A stretch of 64,000 bases of DNA from Acinetobacter radioresistens DSM 6976 = NBRC 102413 = CIP 103788 (GCF_006757745.1 NZ_AP019740.1:1984001-2048000), one strand, 5' to 3'. Positions 34,250 to 45,581 are shown, counted from the stretch's first letter. The notes: a model not told the origin generated them from the sequence alone. Numbers and translations are program-made.

Positions 34250-35776
34250 TTATGATTGATGTGTAATCTGAACAGTCTTGATTCGGTTACCTTCCAGTTC
34301 TGTCACTTCAAAATGTACACCCCGGAAATCTAGTTGAGTACCGATTGTGATCTTATCCTGAATTTTATCTAAAATCAGACCAGCTACACTCACATAGTCT
34401 GCATCATCTTCTACCAAGTCTAGCATGCCAAGCTCCAGTTCTAGTTGATACAAATCCAGACTTCCAGCAGCTTTCCAAGTGCTTTCATCAATCTTTACCA
34501 GGTCAAGCTGTTCATCGGCATCTGGAAACTCACCTGCAATTGCCTCAAATACATCTAGTGGTGAAATAAGTCCCTGGATATTACCAAACTCATCATTGAC
34601 CAATACTAGCGAGCCTTTGGAAGTACGCAAAGTATTAATCGCATCAATCACTTTCATTTTTTCAAAAATGTAGATTGGACGTTGCTGTTTTAACAGGGCT
34701 TTTAGCTGGACTTCATCTTCAAGTACATCTAGCAGTTCCTTGGCACGTATCACGCTGATTACTTTATCAAGGCTACCACGGCATACAGGAAACAGGCTAT
34801 GAGGAACAGATAATACCTGTTCACGAATCTGTTCAGGTGAATCCTCAAGGTTTACCCAGGAAATCTGGTTACGGGGAGTCATAATTGAGGCTACTGAGCG
34901 TTCGGCAAGTGTCAATACTCCACCAATCATATAGCGCTCTTCATCTACAAATGCATCTTGCGCTTCTGTAGATTGTGCATCAGCCACAGTTTCTACACGT
35001 CCACCCATCAGTTTTAAAATCGAGTTCGCTGTACGATGACGCAGAGGAATTTTTGCCTCATGCTTTGCTGCATTTCGCGAAGTAAACTGATTAAATATCT
35101 CAATAAGAATTGCAACACCTATACCTGAATAAATATAGCCTTTAGGAATATGGAAACCAAATCCTTCAGCAATCAGGCTAATACCAATCAAGAGCAGGAA
35201 GCTTAAACACAGGATAATAACGGTCGGATGACGGTTTACAAATTCAGTTAATGGTTTGGAAGCCAGCAACATTACTACCATAGCGACAATCATGGCGGCC
35301 ATCATGACATAAATATTGTCAACCATTCCAATTGCAGTAATCACCGAATCTAAAGAGAATACAGCGTCGAGTATAACAATCTGGGCTACAACCGCAGTAA
35401 AACTTGCATAAGCTACATTTGTAGTAACTTTAACTTCAGTTTTACCTTCCATCCGTTCATGTAATTCACTGACTGCTTTATAAAGCAGGAACAGACCACC
35501 GAATAAAAGAATCAGATCCCGACCGGAGAAAGTCCAGTCAAAGACAGTAATAAGCGGTTGAGTCAAAGTGACTAACCAAGAGATAGCAAATAATAAGCCC
35601 AAACGCATTACTAGGGCTAAAGAAAGACCTATTACACGGGCTTTGTCCCGTTTTTCAGGAGGGAGCTTGTCAGCCAAAATGGCAATAAAAACCAGGTTAT
35701 CAATACCTAGAACAATTTCTAAAACAATCAGGGTAAGTAAACCCACCCATATGCCCGGATCTAATAAAAATTCCAT
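34250..35776 (-). CDS. TerC-family membrane protein with CBS and CorC domains (508 aa)
   Basis: YoaE-like inner-membrane protein. Seven or so helices form a TerC domain (about 1-235) with acidic residues inside membranes ([32 protein letters not shown]) typical of the family. Next come two CBS domains (about 290-410: [32 protein letters not shown]) and a C-terminal CorC_HlyC domain (about 425-505). TerC proteins are linked to metal export, especially manganese at sites of secretion. The ion for this form is not established. Confidence 0.9.
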   Translation of the reverse strand: MEFLLDPGIWVGLLTLIVLEIVLGIDNLVFIAILADKLPPEKRDKARVIGLSLALVMRLGLLFAISWLVTLTQPLITVFDWTFSGRDLILLFGGLFLLYKAVSELHERMEGKTEVKVTTNVAYASFTAVVAQIVILDAVFSLDSVITAIGMVDNIYVMMAAMIVAMVVMLLASKPLTEFVNRHPTVIILCLSFLLLIGISLIAEGFGFHIPKGYIYSGIGVAILIEIFNQFTSRNAAKHEAKIPLRHRTANSILKLMGGRVETVADAQSTEAQDAFVDEERYMIGGVLTLAERSVASIMTPRNQISWVNLEDSPEQIREQVLSVPHSLFPVCRGSLDKVISVIRAKELLDVLEDEVQLKALLKQQRPIYIFEKMKVIDAINTLRTSKGSLVLVNDEFGNIQGLISPLDVFEAIAGEFPDADEQLDLVKIDESTWKAAGSLDLYQLELELGMLDLVEDDADYVSVAGLILDKIQDKITIGTQLDFRGVHFEVTELEGNRIKTVQITHQS

Positions 35777-36120
35777 TAGTTTAGACCTCCGGATAAATGA
35801 GGCTGATTAAAAATAATTTTTGATCGACACGGCGATGGATCCATATAAGTGAACCTTTTCAACTAAAGATAAAATTATTATGCACACTTTTAGTAAATTG
35901 TAATTACTTTTTTATAATGAGATGAAAGGTTTTATGTATAACTGCTATAGCCTTTATGAATTATTAGATTCATTTATAATTAAACAGAGAGTAATTTTTT
36001 ATTATTTAGAAAATATAAATATTATATAATTTGAACAGGTTTAATATAGTTATAATAAAACTGTTTTTGAAAGCAGGGCTTTAAAGTTCACAGCTTATAT
36101 CTTATAAAGCCCTGTATTGT
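35777..36120. other. 344-bp gene-free region upstream of the TerC/CBS gene
   Basis: Contains the TerC/CBS promoter region on the - strand and, at its left-hand side in transcription terms, the terminator of the 60-aa exported protein. I looked for a yybP-ykoY manganese riboswitch and did not see one. Confidence 0.5.
36074..36114 (-). terminator. terminator of the 60-aa exported protein gene
   Basis: A perfect 10-bp inverted repeat CAGGGCTTTA / TAAAGCCCTG with a 21-nt loop, 6 nt after the stop codon; a weak T tract follows. Confidence 0.55.
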
Positions 36121-36303
36121 CTAATCTGAAGAGGCGGATGATTTGTGCTCTTGTTCATATTGATAGTCTAAAGCAGCTTTTTGGGCTTCGGCTGCAGCAA
36201 TGGCTTCTGGTGCAGGTCGATCCGCGGTAGAAGCAGCAATAACAGAAGACGTAAATGACGTACCAGTTAAAGAAAGTATAAGAACTGCGTAAATATTCTT
36301 CAT
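36121..36303 (-). CDS. small exported protein (60 aa)
   Basis: A signal peptide (about 1-23, cleavage near VIA-AS) leaves a mature peptide of about 37 residues, rich in Ala, Glu and Ser (APEAIAAAEAQKAALDYQYE), predicted helical. GAGGAATC lies before the ATG. No family recognised. A periplasmic location follows from the signal peptide; nothing else about its job can be said. Confidence 0.6.
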   Translation of the reverse strand: MKNIYAVLILSLTGTSFTSSVIAASTADRPAPEAIAAAEAQKAALDYQYEQEHKSSASSD

Positions 36304-36557
36304 TTTGATTCCTCTACTTTTTAAATCGCTTTATAAGTCATTTAATACCCCCTATTAAGCTGGGTCTGTAAGAGGATGGTCGAGAAATGTAAGGGCTTAG
36401 CCCCTATAATTACTTAGGCAACCTGAATAATCATTTGATTAAATAAAAGTGACACTTAAAGACTGAATGTATATTTTTATAATAAAAAATGTAGAGTCAT
36501 AACATATTATTAGGCTAGTTAGTTCAGTTTAAGTATCCCTATATTTCTTTAAGAGCA

Positions 36558-36587
36558 AGAGAAAATATCCTCATCGATATTTTCTCT
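36558..36587 (-). terminator. hairpin after the acetamidase-family gene
   Basis: A 12-bp perfect stem AGAGAAAATATC / GATATTTTCTCT with a 6-nt loop. AT-rich, with only a weak T tract on the - strand. Confidence 0.5.
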
Positions 36588-36597
36588 CTTCTCCCAT

Positions 36598-37833
36598 TTA
36601 TCTGCTTTTTTCTGGCTGATTAAATTCTTTGAAATCAGCTTTTCGAATCATAGCGTGAATTCCTTTAGTCCGGTCTACTACTTGTGAAACTTCAAAATCA
36701 GTAGCAGCACTTAAATAAGCATAAGCAAGTGCTTCATCAATACCATATTCCTGATTTAAGAACCGGATAGCTTCACGGGTGGATTTTTTCATGGCTATAT
36801 CAAGGTCTTCATCTAATCCTGGTGTAATCCAGAATTGATCATTTTCAGCCAGTACATGTTTAATCTCCTTACCAGGAATTTTGTCCTTTCCAGCTTTTAG
36901 CAGTGTAAATTTCAATGTAGCGCGTGCTGAACCTTCAAGTGCCGTTAAAGCGACTTCACCATCGCCCTGAACGAAATGGCTATCACCAGTATAGAAAAGT
37001 GCGCCAGGAACCTGGACCGGATAATAAACAGTTGAGCCTTTACCTAACTCGTTAATATCAATATTTCCGCCAAAGAAAGCAGGTGGAATTGAATTTACTG
37101 GTTCACTGGTATTAGCAGCCACACCCATAATTCCCATAAATGGTGCAAGAGGGAAACGAATCGACTTGCCCTGTTGTGTTTTTAGTACACCTTCATATTC
37201 TCCCTGAGCATTTTTCTCAATAGGTGTAAAAACTGATACATTGCCATAACGTTCCGGGTGTAAGTGGGAAGCACCTTCCTGTACTGTTTTTTTAGGGTAT
37301 TCTCCTACTAGAGTGCCTTTACCATGACGGTTAGAAATTACCCCATACGGAACTCGTGGTTCAACATTGAGTACTTCTACCTTTAATATATCACCCGGCA
37401 TTGCCCCCTGTATTTCAATAGGCCCCGTCACAATATGTGGTCCATCTTTACTAAAATCATGTTTTAAAGCAGACTGCGTAATCATCTTTGCTTCATCTAG
37501 AATATATTCTGGCTTTACACCCTGGGAACGAAAATATTTTTCTGCATTACGCCCCTGATCTTCGAGCAGGCCTTCATGGGAAACAGTATCAAAAATAACA
37601 GTACTATCGGTAGGCACACTTAGAACTGGTCGAGAATCTTTATTAGGCAGATAACCCCATTGAATAGTTTTTAAAGTACTGGGTATATAATATTGATCTT
37701 TATACTTTCCCTGCGTTAAAAGTCCCGGCTGATTACTTATCTGTTTAAGAACTTTAAACTCTTCTGCAAAAGTTGAAGTAGAGCCTAGTAAAGCTGACAA
37801 TATAGCCAGTGATAAAGTAAGCGGTTTATACAT
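36598..37833 (-). CDS. exported acetamidase/formamidase family protein (411 aa)
   Basis: FmdA_AmdA fold, with the conserved core DTVSHEG, IEIQGAMPGDILKVEVL-type strand (here PIEIQGAMPGDILKVEVLN), GIMGVAAN, FGGNIDINELGKGSTVYYPV and SHFVQGDGEVALTALEG. It has a signal peptide (1-23, cleaved after TFA), so it acts in the periplasm, unlike cytoplasmic formamidases. The family releases ammonia from short amides; the true substrate here is not known. Confidence 0.88.
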   Translation of the reverse strand: MYKPLTLSLAILSALLGSTSTFAEEFKVLKQISNQPGLLTQGKYKDQYYIPSTLKTIQWGYLPNKDSRPVLSVPTDSTVIFDTVSHEGLLEDQGRNAEKYFRSQGVKPEYILDEAKMITQSALKHDFSKDGPHIVTGPIEIQGAMPGDILKVEVLNVEPRVPYGVISNRHGKGTLVGEYPKKTVQEGASHLHPERYGNVSVFTPIEKNAQGEYEGVLKTQQGKSIRFPLAPFMGIMGVAANTSEPVNSIPPAFFGGNIDINELGKGSTVYYPVQVPGALFYTGDSHFVQGDGEVALTALEGSARATLKFTLLKAGKDKIPGKEIKHVLAENDQFWITPGLDEDLDIAMKKSTREAIRFLNQEYGIDEALAYAYLSAATDFEVSQVVDRTKGIHAMIRKADFKEFNQPEKSR

Positions 37834-38073
37834 CCTATTTCCCTAAATTTAAAAAGTTGAATATTCATCTTTTTAAAAGCAAGGGTCATGCCAACTAGAA
37901 TTATTAAATCTTATTCATCAATTCTCTGTCGCTTAATAATATGTACAGGGATATAGAATTATTTTTTAAACGGGCTTCTCTAATATACATATATATTCGT
38001 ACATTTTATTAGCGACATAGTATACTTCATTCGCCTTAGGTGCTTATCCCTGTACTCATCTGTCTTCATTGTC

Positions 38074-39258
38074 ATGAAAAAAAATTTACGCTGCACAACC
38101 GCCGTTAAATCCTTAAGTGTTCTTGTTCTGTCACTCAGTCTGATTGCCTGCGGCGAAGGCTCGTGGTGGTCTAAAAATGATGAGCCAGAATTAAAAGAAG
38201 AGCAGATTAAACGGCTTATTCCTACTCGTGTACAAAACCGTGGCTCTTGGGCTGGCGACTTATATGAGATTACTGACCAGTTGGGAATACCTAAAACCAA
38301 GGAAAATATCTGTACAATTATTGCAGTAGTCGATCAAGAATCTAACTTTGTTGCTGACCCGCAAGTACCGGGTTTGGGTGAAAAAGCTATACGTGAAGTT
38401 GATCAGCGTCTTGAAGATAAACTGGGTGTAACACTGGCCGGATATTTTAAGAATATGCTGAAAACCCAACCTTCTCCGGATGATAACTACCTGAGCAGAA
38501 TGCGCAAGGTTAAAACAGAACGTGAACTGGATGAACTCTACCGTGAAATGTTTAATCATTTTAGTAAACACTATCATGTAAGTGCTCTAACCGGAGCCGC
38601 CCGTCTGGTAGGACAAGATGTTTCTGAACGTTTAAATCCGATTACAACCTTGGGTTCAATGCAGGTTCATATCGGTTATGCCAAAGAGCATAAGCGTTCT
38701 GGTATGAACATGGCTGAATTGCGTAGCGACCTGTATACCCAAAATGGCGGCCTATATTATGGGATCCATCGTTTGATGATGTACCCTGCTGATTATGACA
38801 AGCCGCTCTACCGCTTTGCAGATTATAACTCTGGACGCTATTCAAGCCGTAATGCAGCCTTTCAGAGTATGCTTAATGACTTAACTGAAGCAGAGCTAGA
38901 CCTAGATGGTGACCTGCTACTTTATAATAAAGACGGTAGCATCCGTTCAAACAAAAGCCAGTCTGAACGTGAGCTGATTGCGGTCTTTGCTGCAAACAAT
39001 GTTCTGATTACGCCACGCCAAATTCGCTCTGATTTAAAGGAGGAAAAAGAGCAAGACTTTGAAGATACTCAAACTTACCTTGCAGTAAAAAAACTCTACC
39101 AGGAAAAAACAGGTAAAGAACCAATTTATGCCATTATGCCAGAAGTAGTCATTTCCGGACCAAAATTAAGCCGTGACTATAATACCAACTGGTTTGCCAC
39201 ACGCGTCAATGGACGATATCAGACATGCATGCAACGCGCCAAACGTATCAAGCTATAA
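38074..39258 (+). CDS. DUF1615 family lipoprotein (394 aa)
   Basis: Signal peptide with lipobox LIAC (Cys at about 26). The mature protein matches DUF1615: GSWAGDLYEITDQLGIPKTK, VVDQESNFVADPQVPGLG with a Glu placed as in lysozyme-like transglycosylases (DQESNF), TTLGSMQVHIGYA, FADYNSGRYSSRNAAFQ. A peptidoglycan-cleaving lysozyme-like fold is a reasonable inference but unproven. The last 34 bp overlap the following HAD gene. Confidence 0.85.
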   Translation: MKKNLRCTTAVKSLSVLVLSLSLIACGEGSWWSKNDEPELKEEQIKRLIPTRVQNRGSWAGDLYEITDQLGIPKTKENICTIIAVVDQESNFVADPQVPGLGEKAIREVDQRLEDKLGVTLAGYFKNMLKTQPSPDDNYLSRMRKVKTERELDELYREMFNHFSKHYHVSALTGAARLVGQDVSERLNPITTLGSMQVHIGYAKEHKRSGMNMAELRSDLYTQNGGLYYGIHRLMMYPADYDKPLYRFADYNSGRYSSRNAAFQSMLNDLTEAELDLDGDLLLYNKDGSIRSNKSQSERELIAVFAANNVLITPRQIRSDLKEEKEQDFEDTQTYLAVKKLYQEKTGKEPIYAIMPEVVISGPKLSRDYNTNWFATRVNGRYQTCMQRAKRIKL

Positions 39259-39878
39259 ACCTTGCGCTATTTGATTTTGACGGTACATTGTGCCGTAGTG
39301 ACAGCTTTACTGGCTTTATCTTTTATACGCTCTCTAAACGACATATCATGCGTCAAGGCCTGAAAATTCTCCCTTGGATTCAGGCCTATTATTTCAAGCT
39401 ATACCCTGCACACCAGATGCGCCCGAAATTGTTTTCGGCCATGTTTAAAGATAGTAATGCCAAAAATATACATTCAATGGCAGAACAGTATGCACACTTG
39501 TTAGTACACCAGCTTAATCCTGAATTGTTAAGGCGTCTGAGACAACATCAAGCACAAGGTGACGATGTTGTTATTGTATCGGCTTCAATCGATCTTTATC
39601 TTGAACCTTTTTGCAGGCTGCTTGGAGTAGACCTGATTTGCACTGAAACTGAAGTACATCAGGGCAAATTGAGCGGATTTTATAGCAGTCCAGATTGCAG
39701 TTGCGAGCAGAAAAAGTTAAGGATACAAGAAAAATATACATTAACCGATTACCAGTCTGTTTATGCGTATGGGAACAGTTATGAAGACCTAGAAATGTTT
39801 AGTCTGGCTGATTACTGCTATATGGTTGGAGAAGATGCTGAACTGCCTACATTAGAGCCTATAAAAAAGCTCGCCTGA
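39225..39878 (+). CDS. HAD-IB family hydrolase (217 aa)
   Basis: Phosphoserine-phosphatase-like phosphatase. Motif I DFDGTLCRSD (about 17-26), motif II VIVSAS, motif III Lys (CEQKKLR), motif IV YGNSYEDLEM. An HAD-IB cap lies between I and II. The only usable start is ATG 39225, inside the end of the upstream gene, so the two are probably translationally coupled. Its TGA (39876-39878) falls in the loop of the terminator. Substrate unknown. Confidence 0.87.
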   Translation: MHATRQTYQAINLALFDFDGTLCRSDSFTGFIFYTLSKRHIMRQGLKILPWIQAYYFKLYPAHQMRPKLFSAMFKDSNAKNIHSMAEQYAHLLVHQLNPELLRRLRQHQAQGDDVVIVSASIDLYLEPFCRLLGVDLICTETEVHQGKLSGFYSSPDCSCEQKKLRIQEKYTLTDYQSVYAYGNSYEDLEMFSLADYCYMVGEDAELPTLEPIKKLA

Positions 39879-39890
39879 GCGAGCTTTTTT
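39863..39890. terminator. bidirectional terminator containing the HAD stop codon
   Basis: A 12-bp stem AAAAAAGCTCGC / GCGAGCTTTTTT with a CTGA loop. The last four codons of the HAD gene form the left arm, and its TGA is in the loop; proB ends 16 bp beyond it on the other strand. Confidence 0.92.
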
Positions 39891-39905
39891 ATTAATACAA
39901 GAATC

Positions 39906-41042
39906 TCAGTAAATCGCCATATGATTGCGATGAATCATTTCTAGAGAGCGTGCTTCACCAAGAACTTGATAAACTTTATTGGAAGATAGACCTTTTACAA
40001 TTTCCGCAGAGCGCGAACTGAAATTCACTCGGCCTACTGCAATCCGTTTGCCCCGGCTATCTACACACTCCACAACATCACCACGGTTAAAATGGCCTTC
40101 CACGGCACGAACACCCACGGGTAACAGACTACGGTGTTTTTCACGAATAGCTTCTATCGCACCATCATCGATTACAAGCCGCCCGGCGGTCTGTAAATGG
40201 GCAGCCAGCCACTGTTGATGCGCAGTCATACGATCTTTATCAGTGGCAAATAGAGTCCCCAGCATTTCACCGCTCATCAGACGTGAAAGTACGTTGTCAC
40301 TTTCACCACTAGCAATCAGGGTAGGACAACCTGATCTTGCAGCCAAACGTGCAGCACGAACTTTAGTGACCATACCGCCCCGGCCAAGTACGCCGCCACC
40401 GCCTGCCATTTCAAACAGACTATCATCGAGTGCACGCACTGTAGAAAGTAGTTTGGCTTGCGGGTTGGAACGCGGATCTGAGTCGAACATACCTTGCTGG
40501 TCTGTCAGAATAATTAACAGGTCAGCATGTACTTGTCCTGCCACCATTGCAGCAAGTGTATCATTATCGCCAAAGCGGATTTCATCCGTCGAGACTGTAT
40601 CGTTTTCATTAATAACTGGCACCACTTGCCAGTCAATCAGATGCTGTAATGCATCACATGAGTTTAAATAACGTCTGCGGTCTGCCAGATCATCGTGAGT
40701 TAAAAGTACCTGTGCAGTTTGAATCCCATGCTTTTCCAATACACTGGACCAGGTTTGGATTAATCCCATCTGGCCAATGGCAGCACATGCCTGAAGACTG
40801 GGTAAATCTGTGGGTCGACTGCTCAATTTCATGCGCACCATCCCTTCTGCCACAGCACCGGAAGACACCAATATAATTTCATGTCCGGCTTTATGCAGGT
40901 CAGCAATCTGATTAGCCCAATGCGAAATTGCATTAAGATCCAGTCCCTGACCATTTGCTGTGAGTAAAGATGAGCCGATTTTTACAACGATACGTTTACA
41001 AGCTTTGAGCTGTCGCTGCCCATCTACCACTTCTATCATCAT
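39906..41042 (-). CDS. proB: glutamate 5-kinase (378 aa)
   Basis: Phosphorylates glutamate in the first step of proline synthesis. The amino-acid-kinase domain (about 15-265) has [17 protein letters not shown], the [12 protein letters not shown] motif and the [18 protein letters not shown] loop. A C-terminal PUA domain follows (about 285-370, [18 protein letters not shown]). Feedback inhibition by proline is normal for the family. ATG at 41042 or 41039. It lies 14 bp after obgE, a common pairing in this group. Confidence 0.95.
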   Translation of the reverse strand: MMIEVVDGQRQLKACKRIVVKIGSSLLTANGQGLDLNAISHWANQIADLHKAGHEIILVSSGAVAEGMVRMKLSSRPTDLPSLQACAAIGQMGLIQTWSSVLEKHGIQTAQVLLTHDDLADRRRYLNSCDALQHLIDWQVVPVINENDTVSTDEIRFGDNDTLAAMVAGQVHADLLIILTDQQGMFDSDPRSNPQAKLLSTVRALDDSLFEMAGGGGVLGRGGMVTKVRAARLAARSGCPTLIASGESDNVLSRLMSGEMLGTLFATDKDRMTAHQQWLAAHLQTAGRLVIDDGAIEAIREKHRSLLPVGVRAVEGHFNRGDVVECVDSRGKRIAVGRVNFSSRSAEIVKGLSSNKVYQVLGEARSLEMIHRNHMAIY

Positions 41043-41056
41043 GTCCTCAGTTCTAC

Positions 41057-42286
<1,230 letters not shown>

Positions 42287-42489
42287 TTAAAACCGCCTAT
42301 TCTGCCATATTTTTACTAAATTCTCGAATAGAAAATATAGCAATTGTTTATTATAAGCCGGTATTTGCAAGCTTCATAAATGCTTATAAAGTTTGACGGT
42401 TTTTCTATAGGGTTTTTAGAGCTTTAAATCAGCAACTCGCTTAGTTTTAAATAAGCAACCTAAATAATTTAATTCCACTTTTAACTGTT

Positions 42490-43179
42490 CTATTGATATT
42501 GAATATAACTTAACGGCAGTAGCATTTTCATATCCAGATTGGCTTTGGTATTACGCTCAACGTTATACATGGTGGCTTCGAAGTTAGCGATCTTAGGAAT
42601 ATTAATCGGATCATTCAGTTCTAAAGAAGGATTAAGCTGATGCTTTACATGCACATTAATCGGTTGTTGGTTAAACTCGAAATACACCGGGCCATTAAAT
42701 GCAATCTGGATGGGCAATTCATAAGTCCGGTTCAGTTCAAATGGAACATCAATATTTACCGGTACATCGAGTTTTAAAGGAAATTTTGGAAGTAGTTTGT
42801 TTTTATAGATCAAATCTGTAGTCGTTTCGATGGGCATCACTTGATTAATTTTGAGCATGGTCGAATATTTAATTTGTACCGATACAGGAGTGGTCACATT
42901 AAATTTTAAATCTGCCAGATATTTGCCATCCAATGGTAAAACCAAGTGGTGATCAAGATCAATTGATGAACTGATTCGCCCTATAGTCTGTGCAGTCAGA
43001 TATTCTCCTACATGAATACGGGTACCTAGAGAATGGGGTAAAGTAATATCGGTCTGGGTCGAGCTCACCTCTAGAGAAGCCTGCACATTTAAATACAGCC
43101 AGAACACTAGCGCAATTAAGCTACTCACTAAAATAAAACTGGCCAGCCAAACTTTTAACGAGAAGTTACTGATATTCAT
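42490..43179 (-). CDS. membrane-anchored beta-repeat protein, second of pair (229 aa)
   Basis: One N-terminal transmembrane helix (about 10-29) and no cleavage site, then about 195 residues of short strands rich in Ile, Val, Leu and Pro (KFPLKLDVPVNIDVPFELN). The topology suggests an anchored periplasmic domain. It resembles the gene just upstream in layout, so the two are probably paralogues; the gap is only 12 bp. GGAGAAG precedes the ATG. No known family recognised. Confidence 0.75.
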   Translation of the reverse strand: MNISNFSLKVWLASFILVSSLIALVFWLYLNVQASLEVSSTQTDITLPHSLGTRIHVGEYLTAQTIGRISSSIDLDHHLVLPLDGKYLADLKFNVTTPVSVQIKYSTMLKINQVMPIETTTDLIYKNKLLPKFPLKLDVPVNIDVPFELNRTYELPIQIAFNGPVYFEFNQQPINVHVKHQLNPSLELNDPINIPKIANFEATMYNVERNTKANLDMKMLLPLSYIQYQ

Positions 43180-43191
43180 CCTTAACTTCTC

Positions 43192-43917
43192 CTATTTTAA
43201 GGTGGGAGCTTGCGAACTGGCCGGTTCAGCCGTGACCCGCTTAAGTGCTATATGTTCAAGGGGTATTGAAAGCTCTCCCTTACGTATCTTTACCGGCAGA
43301 ATATTCTTGACATCAACCGAAGCAGAAAGTGGCGCATTAACTGGAACACTGAGTCTACCTTGAATGGGAATACTTGTATTCAATGTTGTATTCAATGGAA
43401 TATTCAGATTTTCACGAATCACCGTTTTGACTGGAGCCGTAAATTTTAAATGTACTTTCTGGTTTAAAGGCACTTTAATATCAATCGGCACATCAAGATC
43501 AATAGGAATATTACCTTTGAGCGGTAACGTTACATCTTTGCCCAAAATTCTGACTTTGACCTTGGTATCAATAGGCAGTTCCTGTTTCACCTTAAGTGTT
43601 TCTTTTACCGGTATAACAGTATTGATAGGTACTTCATTATCAAAATATACCCGTGGATTTAAAGTCTGAGATAGTGGAATATCAAGCTGTTCATGAATCG
43701 GTATACTGGCATTCACTTTTCCTTTGACATTCACATCTAGGGCCTCATGAATTTTAACGCGTGCTTGCAAGGGTTCCTGTAATTCAATATCAACTGCCTG
43801 ATTTTGTAAGGGAATGTTGATCTTGAAATGTTTAAATGCCCAAATGGCAATCAGCACCCCGCACAGGGTCGCGAGTAGAATAAAGGCTATTCCACTTAGC
43901 ATGGTCTTTATTTGCAA
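43192..43917 (-). CDS. membrane-anchored beta-repeat protein, first of pair (241 aa)
   Basis: One transmembrane helix (about 9-27) followed by a periplasmic-looking domain of near-regular strands of about 12-15 residues, e.g. VNASIPIHEQLDIPL, LNTSIPIQGRLSVPV and LSASVDVKNILPVKI. It has no Cys in the mature region. The start is probably TTG at 43917 because AAGGAAG lies about 5-6 nt upstream; ATG at 43902 is too far from it. Repetitive VP/IP strands suggest a solenoid or elongated sheet. Function unknown. Confidence 0.75.
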   Translation of the reverse strand: MQIKTMLSGIAFILLATLCGVLIAIWAFKHFKINIPLQNQAVDIELQEPLQARVKIHEALDVNVKGKVNASIPIHEQLDIPLSQTLNPRVYFDNEVPINTVIPVKETLKVKQELPIDTKVKVRILGKDVTLPLKGNIPIDLDVPIDIKVPLNQKVHLKFTAPVKTVIRENLNIPLNTTLNTSIPIQGRLSVPVNAPLSASVDVKNILPVKIRKGELSIPLEHIALKRVTAEPASSQAPTLK

Positions 43918-44007
43918 AATATCTTCCTTAACAACATATTATTTTTTTACTCATCAATATTGTTATAAATTTCTATGTGTTGTTCAGCAGTTTTTTTGTA
44001 CAGATAT

Positions 44008-44037
44008 AAAAAAACCCGGGTGAACCCAGGTTTTTTT
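44008..44037 (-). terminator. GAPDH gene terminator
   Basis: Stem AAAAAAACC-c-GGGT / ACCC-a-GGTTTTTTT with a 2-nt apex and one mismatch, with T runs on both sides. Confidence 0.82.
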
Positions 44038-44051
44038 AAAATACTTATGAC

Positions 44052-45509
44052 TTATGCATTAGTTTCAGCAGGAATCTTAGGGTAACTTACGCCACCCATC
44101 TGCTCAGCAATACGTAATACCTGACAGCTATAGCCAACTTCATTGTCATACCATACATAAGCAGTCAAACGGTTGCCAGAAGTAATTGTTGCCTGTGCAT
44201 CAAATACCCCTGCGGTACGTGAACCGATGAAATCGCTCGATACCACTTCAGTAGAGTTGGTATAGCCAATCTGGCCCTGCAAGTTAGAGTTGATTGAAAT
44301 TTGACGAATAAATTCGTTCACTTCTTCACGATCAACTTCTTGGTCCAGAGTCAGGTTAAGAATTGCCAGTGATACGTTTGGTGTTGGCACACGTACTGAA
44401 TTACCGGTTAACTTACCTTTAAGCTGAGGCAATGCCTTAGCAACAGCCTTAGCAGCTCCAGTTTCAGTAATTACCATGTTAAGTGTTGCTGCACGGCCAC
44501 GGCGGTCAGCTTTATGGTAGTTATCAATCAGGTTCTGGTCATTGGTAAATGAGTGTACTGTTTCAACATGACCATTAATAACTTTATATTTTTCATCCAG
44601 TACTTTAAGAACCGGAGTAATCGCATTAGTAGTACAACTAGCAGCAGAGATGATTTTGTCTTCATCCAGAATATCTGCCTGATTTACGCCGTACACGACA
44701 TTTTTCATTTCACCTTTACCAGGTGCAGTTAAAATAACACGTGCAGCACCTGGGCAATTCAGATGCTGAGCCAAGCCCTCTGCATCACGCCATTTGCCTG
44801 TATTATCAATAACTAAAGCATTTTCAATACCATATTCAGTATAATCTACTTCAGCCGGGCTAGAAGCGTAGATCACTTTGATATAGTTACCATTGGCAAT
44901 GATTGCTTCATTTTCTTCATCAATTGAGATGGTGCCCGCAAATGAACCATGGATTGAGTCACGACGCAACAAAGAAGCACGTTTCGCCAGATCACCATCT
45001 GCACTTTTACGTACTACAATTGCTTTTAAGCTCAGACCACGGCCCAGACCAGACTGGCTGATAATCAGACGCGCCAGAATACGGCCAATACGGCCAAAGC
45101 CATAAAGTACAACATCTTTAGGCTGTGCAGAAGCAGGGTTACCTTCTAGTGACTTGACAGCCTCTTTTACAAAAGAGTCAACATCACCACCCTGTTCCTT
45201 ATATTCAACAGCCAGTTTACCCAGATCAATCTCAGCAGAACCGATATTGTCGATTTTTACCAATGCCTCAAGGATTGGAAAAGTATGAACAACAGAAAGC
45301 TCTACATCCATTACGCGGGTACGACGATGGGCTTTTAAAATCTGGATTACTGAACGGTTAACTAAAGAACGGCCATAAACAGAAGTGACAATATTTTTTT
45401 CACGGTATAACTGGCCAATCAGCGCAATCATCCGTTCCGCAATTTCTTCACGGTTTTTCCAGCGACCTTGGTGTTCTGCGTGCAGGGCGATGATAGTGTC
45501 TTTGCTCAC
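44052..45509 (-). CDS. gap: glyceraldehyde-3-phosphate dehydrogenase, long form (485 aa)
   Basis: NAD(P)-dependent interconversion of glyceraldehyde-3-phosphate and 1,3-bisphosphoglycerate. An N-terminal extension of about 130 residues precedes the Rossmann motif GFGRIGR (137-143). The catalytic Cys292 is in SAASCTTNAITP, and the substrate motif is near FNDNEVGY-like WYDNEVGYS at the end. The same long architecture is known in Pseudomonas (about 487 aa). Acinetobacter lacks a full Embden-Meyerhof route, so a gluconeogenic role is likely. An upstream inverted repeat may be an operator. Confidence 0.9.
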   Translation of the reverse strand: MSKDTIIALHAEHQGRWKNREEIAERMIALIGQLYREKNIVTSVYGRSLVNRSVIQILKAHRRTRVMDVELSVVHTFPILEALVKIDNIGSAEIDLGKLAVEYKEQGGDVDSFVKEAVKSLEGNPASAQPKDVVLYGFGRIGRILARLIISQSGLGRGLSLKAIVVRKSADGDLAKRASLLRRDSIHGSFAGTISIDEENEAIIANGNYIKVIYASSPAEVDYTEYGIENALVIDNTGKWRDAEGLAQHLNCPGAARVILTAPGKGEMKNVVYGVNQADILDEDKIISAASCTTNAITPVLKVLDEKYKVINGHVETVHSFTNDQNLIDNYHKADRRGRAATLNMVITETGAAKAVAKALPQLKGKLTGNSVRVPTPNVSLAILNLTLDQEVDREEVNEFIRQISINSNLQGQIGYTNSTEVVSSDFIGSRTAGVFDAQATITSGNRLTAYVWYDNEVGYSCQVLRIAEQMGGVSYPKIPAETNA

Positions 45510-45556
45510 AAATACGTCCTCTAATTAATAATGTATCTAGGCGTGAATTTCAAAAC

Positions 45557-45581
45557 CCGATAATTGTAATGGAATTATCGG
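45557..45581. promoter_or_regulatory. inverted repeat upstream of GAPDH gene
   Basis: A perfect 9-bp inverted repeat CCGATAATT / AATTATCGG with a 7-bp centre, 48-72 bp before the start codon at 45509. It could be an operator or a leader hairpin. Confidence 0.4.

Noticed and set aside
35777..36120. yybP-ykoY manganese riboswitch before the TerC/CBS gene
   Set aside because: I looked for the conserved loops on the - strand and did not find them.
40243..40671. Long + strand ORF opposite proB
   Set aside because: It is antisense to an intact, well-recognised proB and encodes low-complexity Ser/Arg/Pro-rich protein; a shadow of GC-skewed codons.
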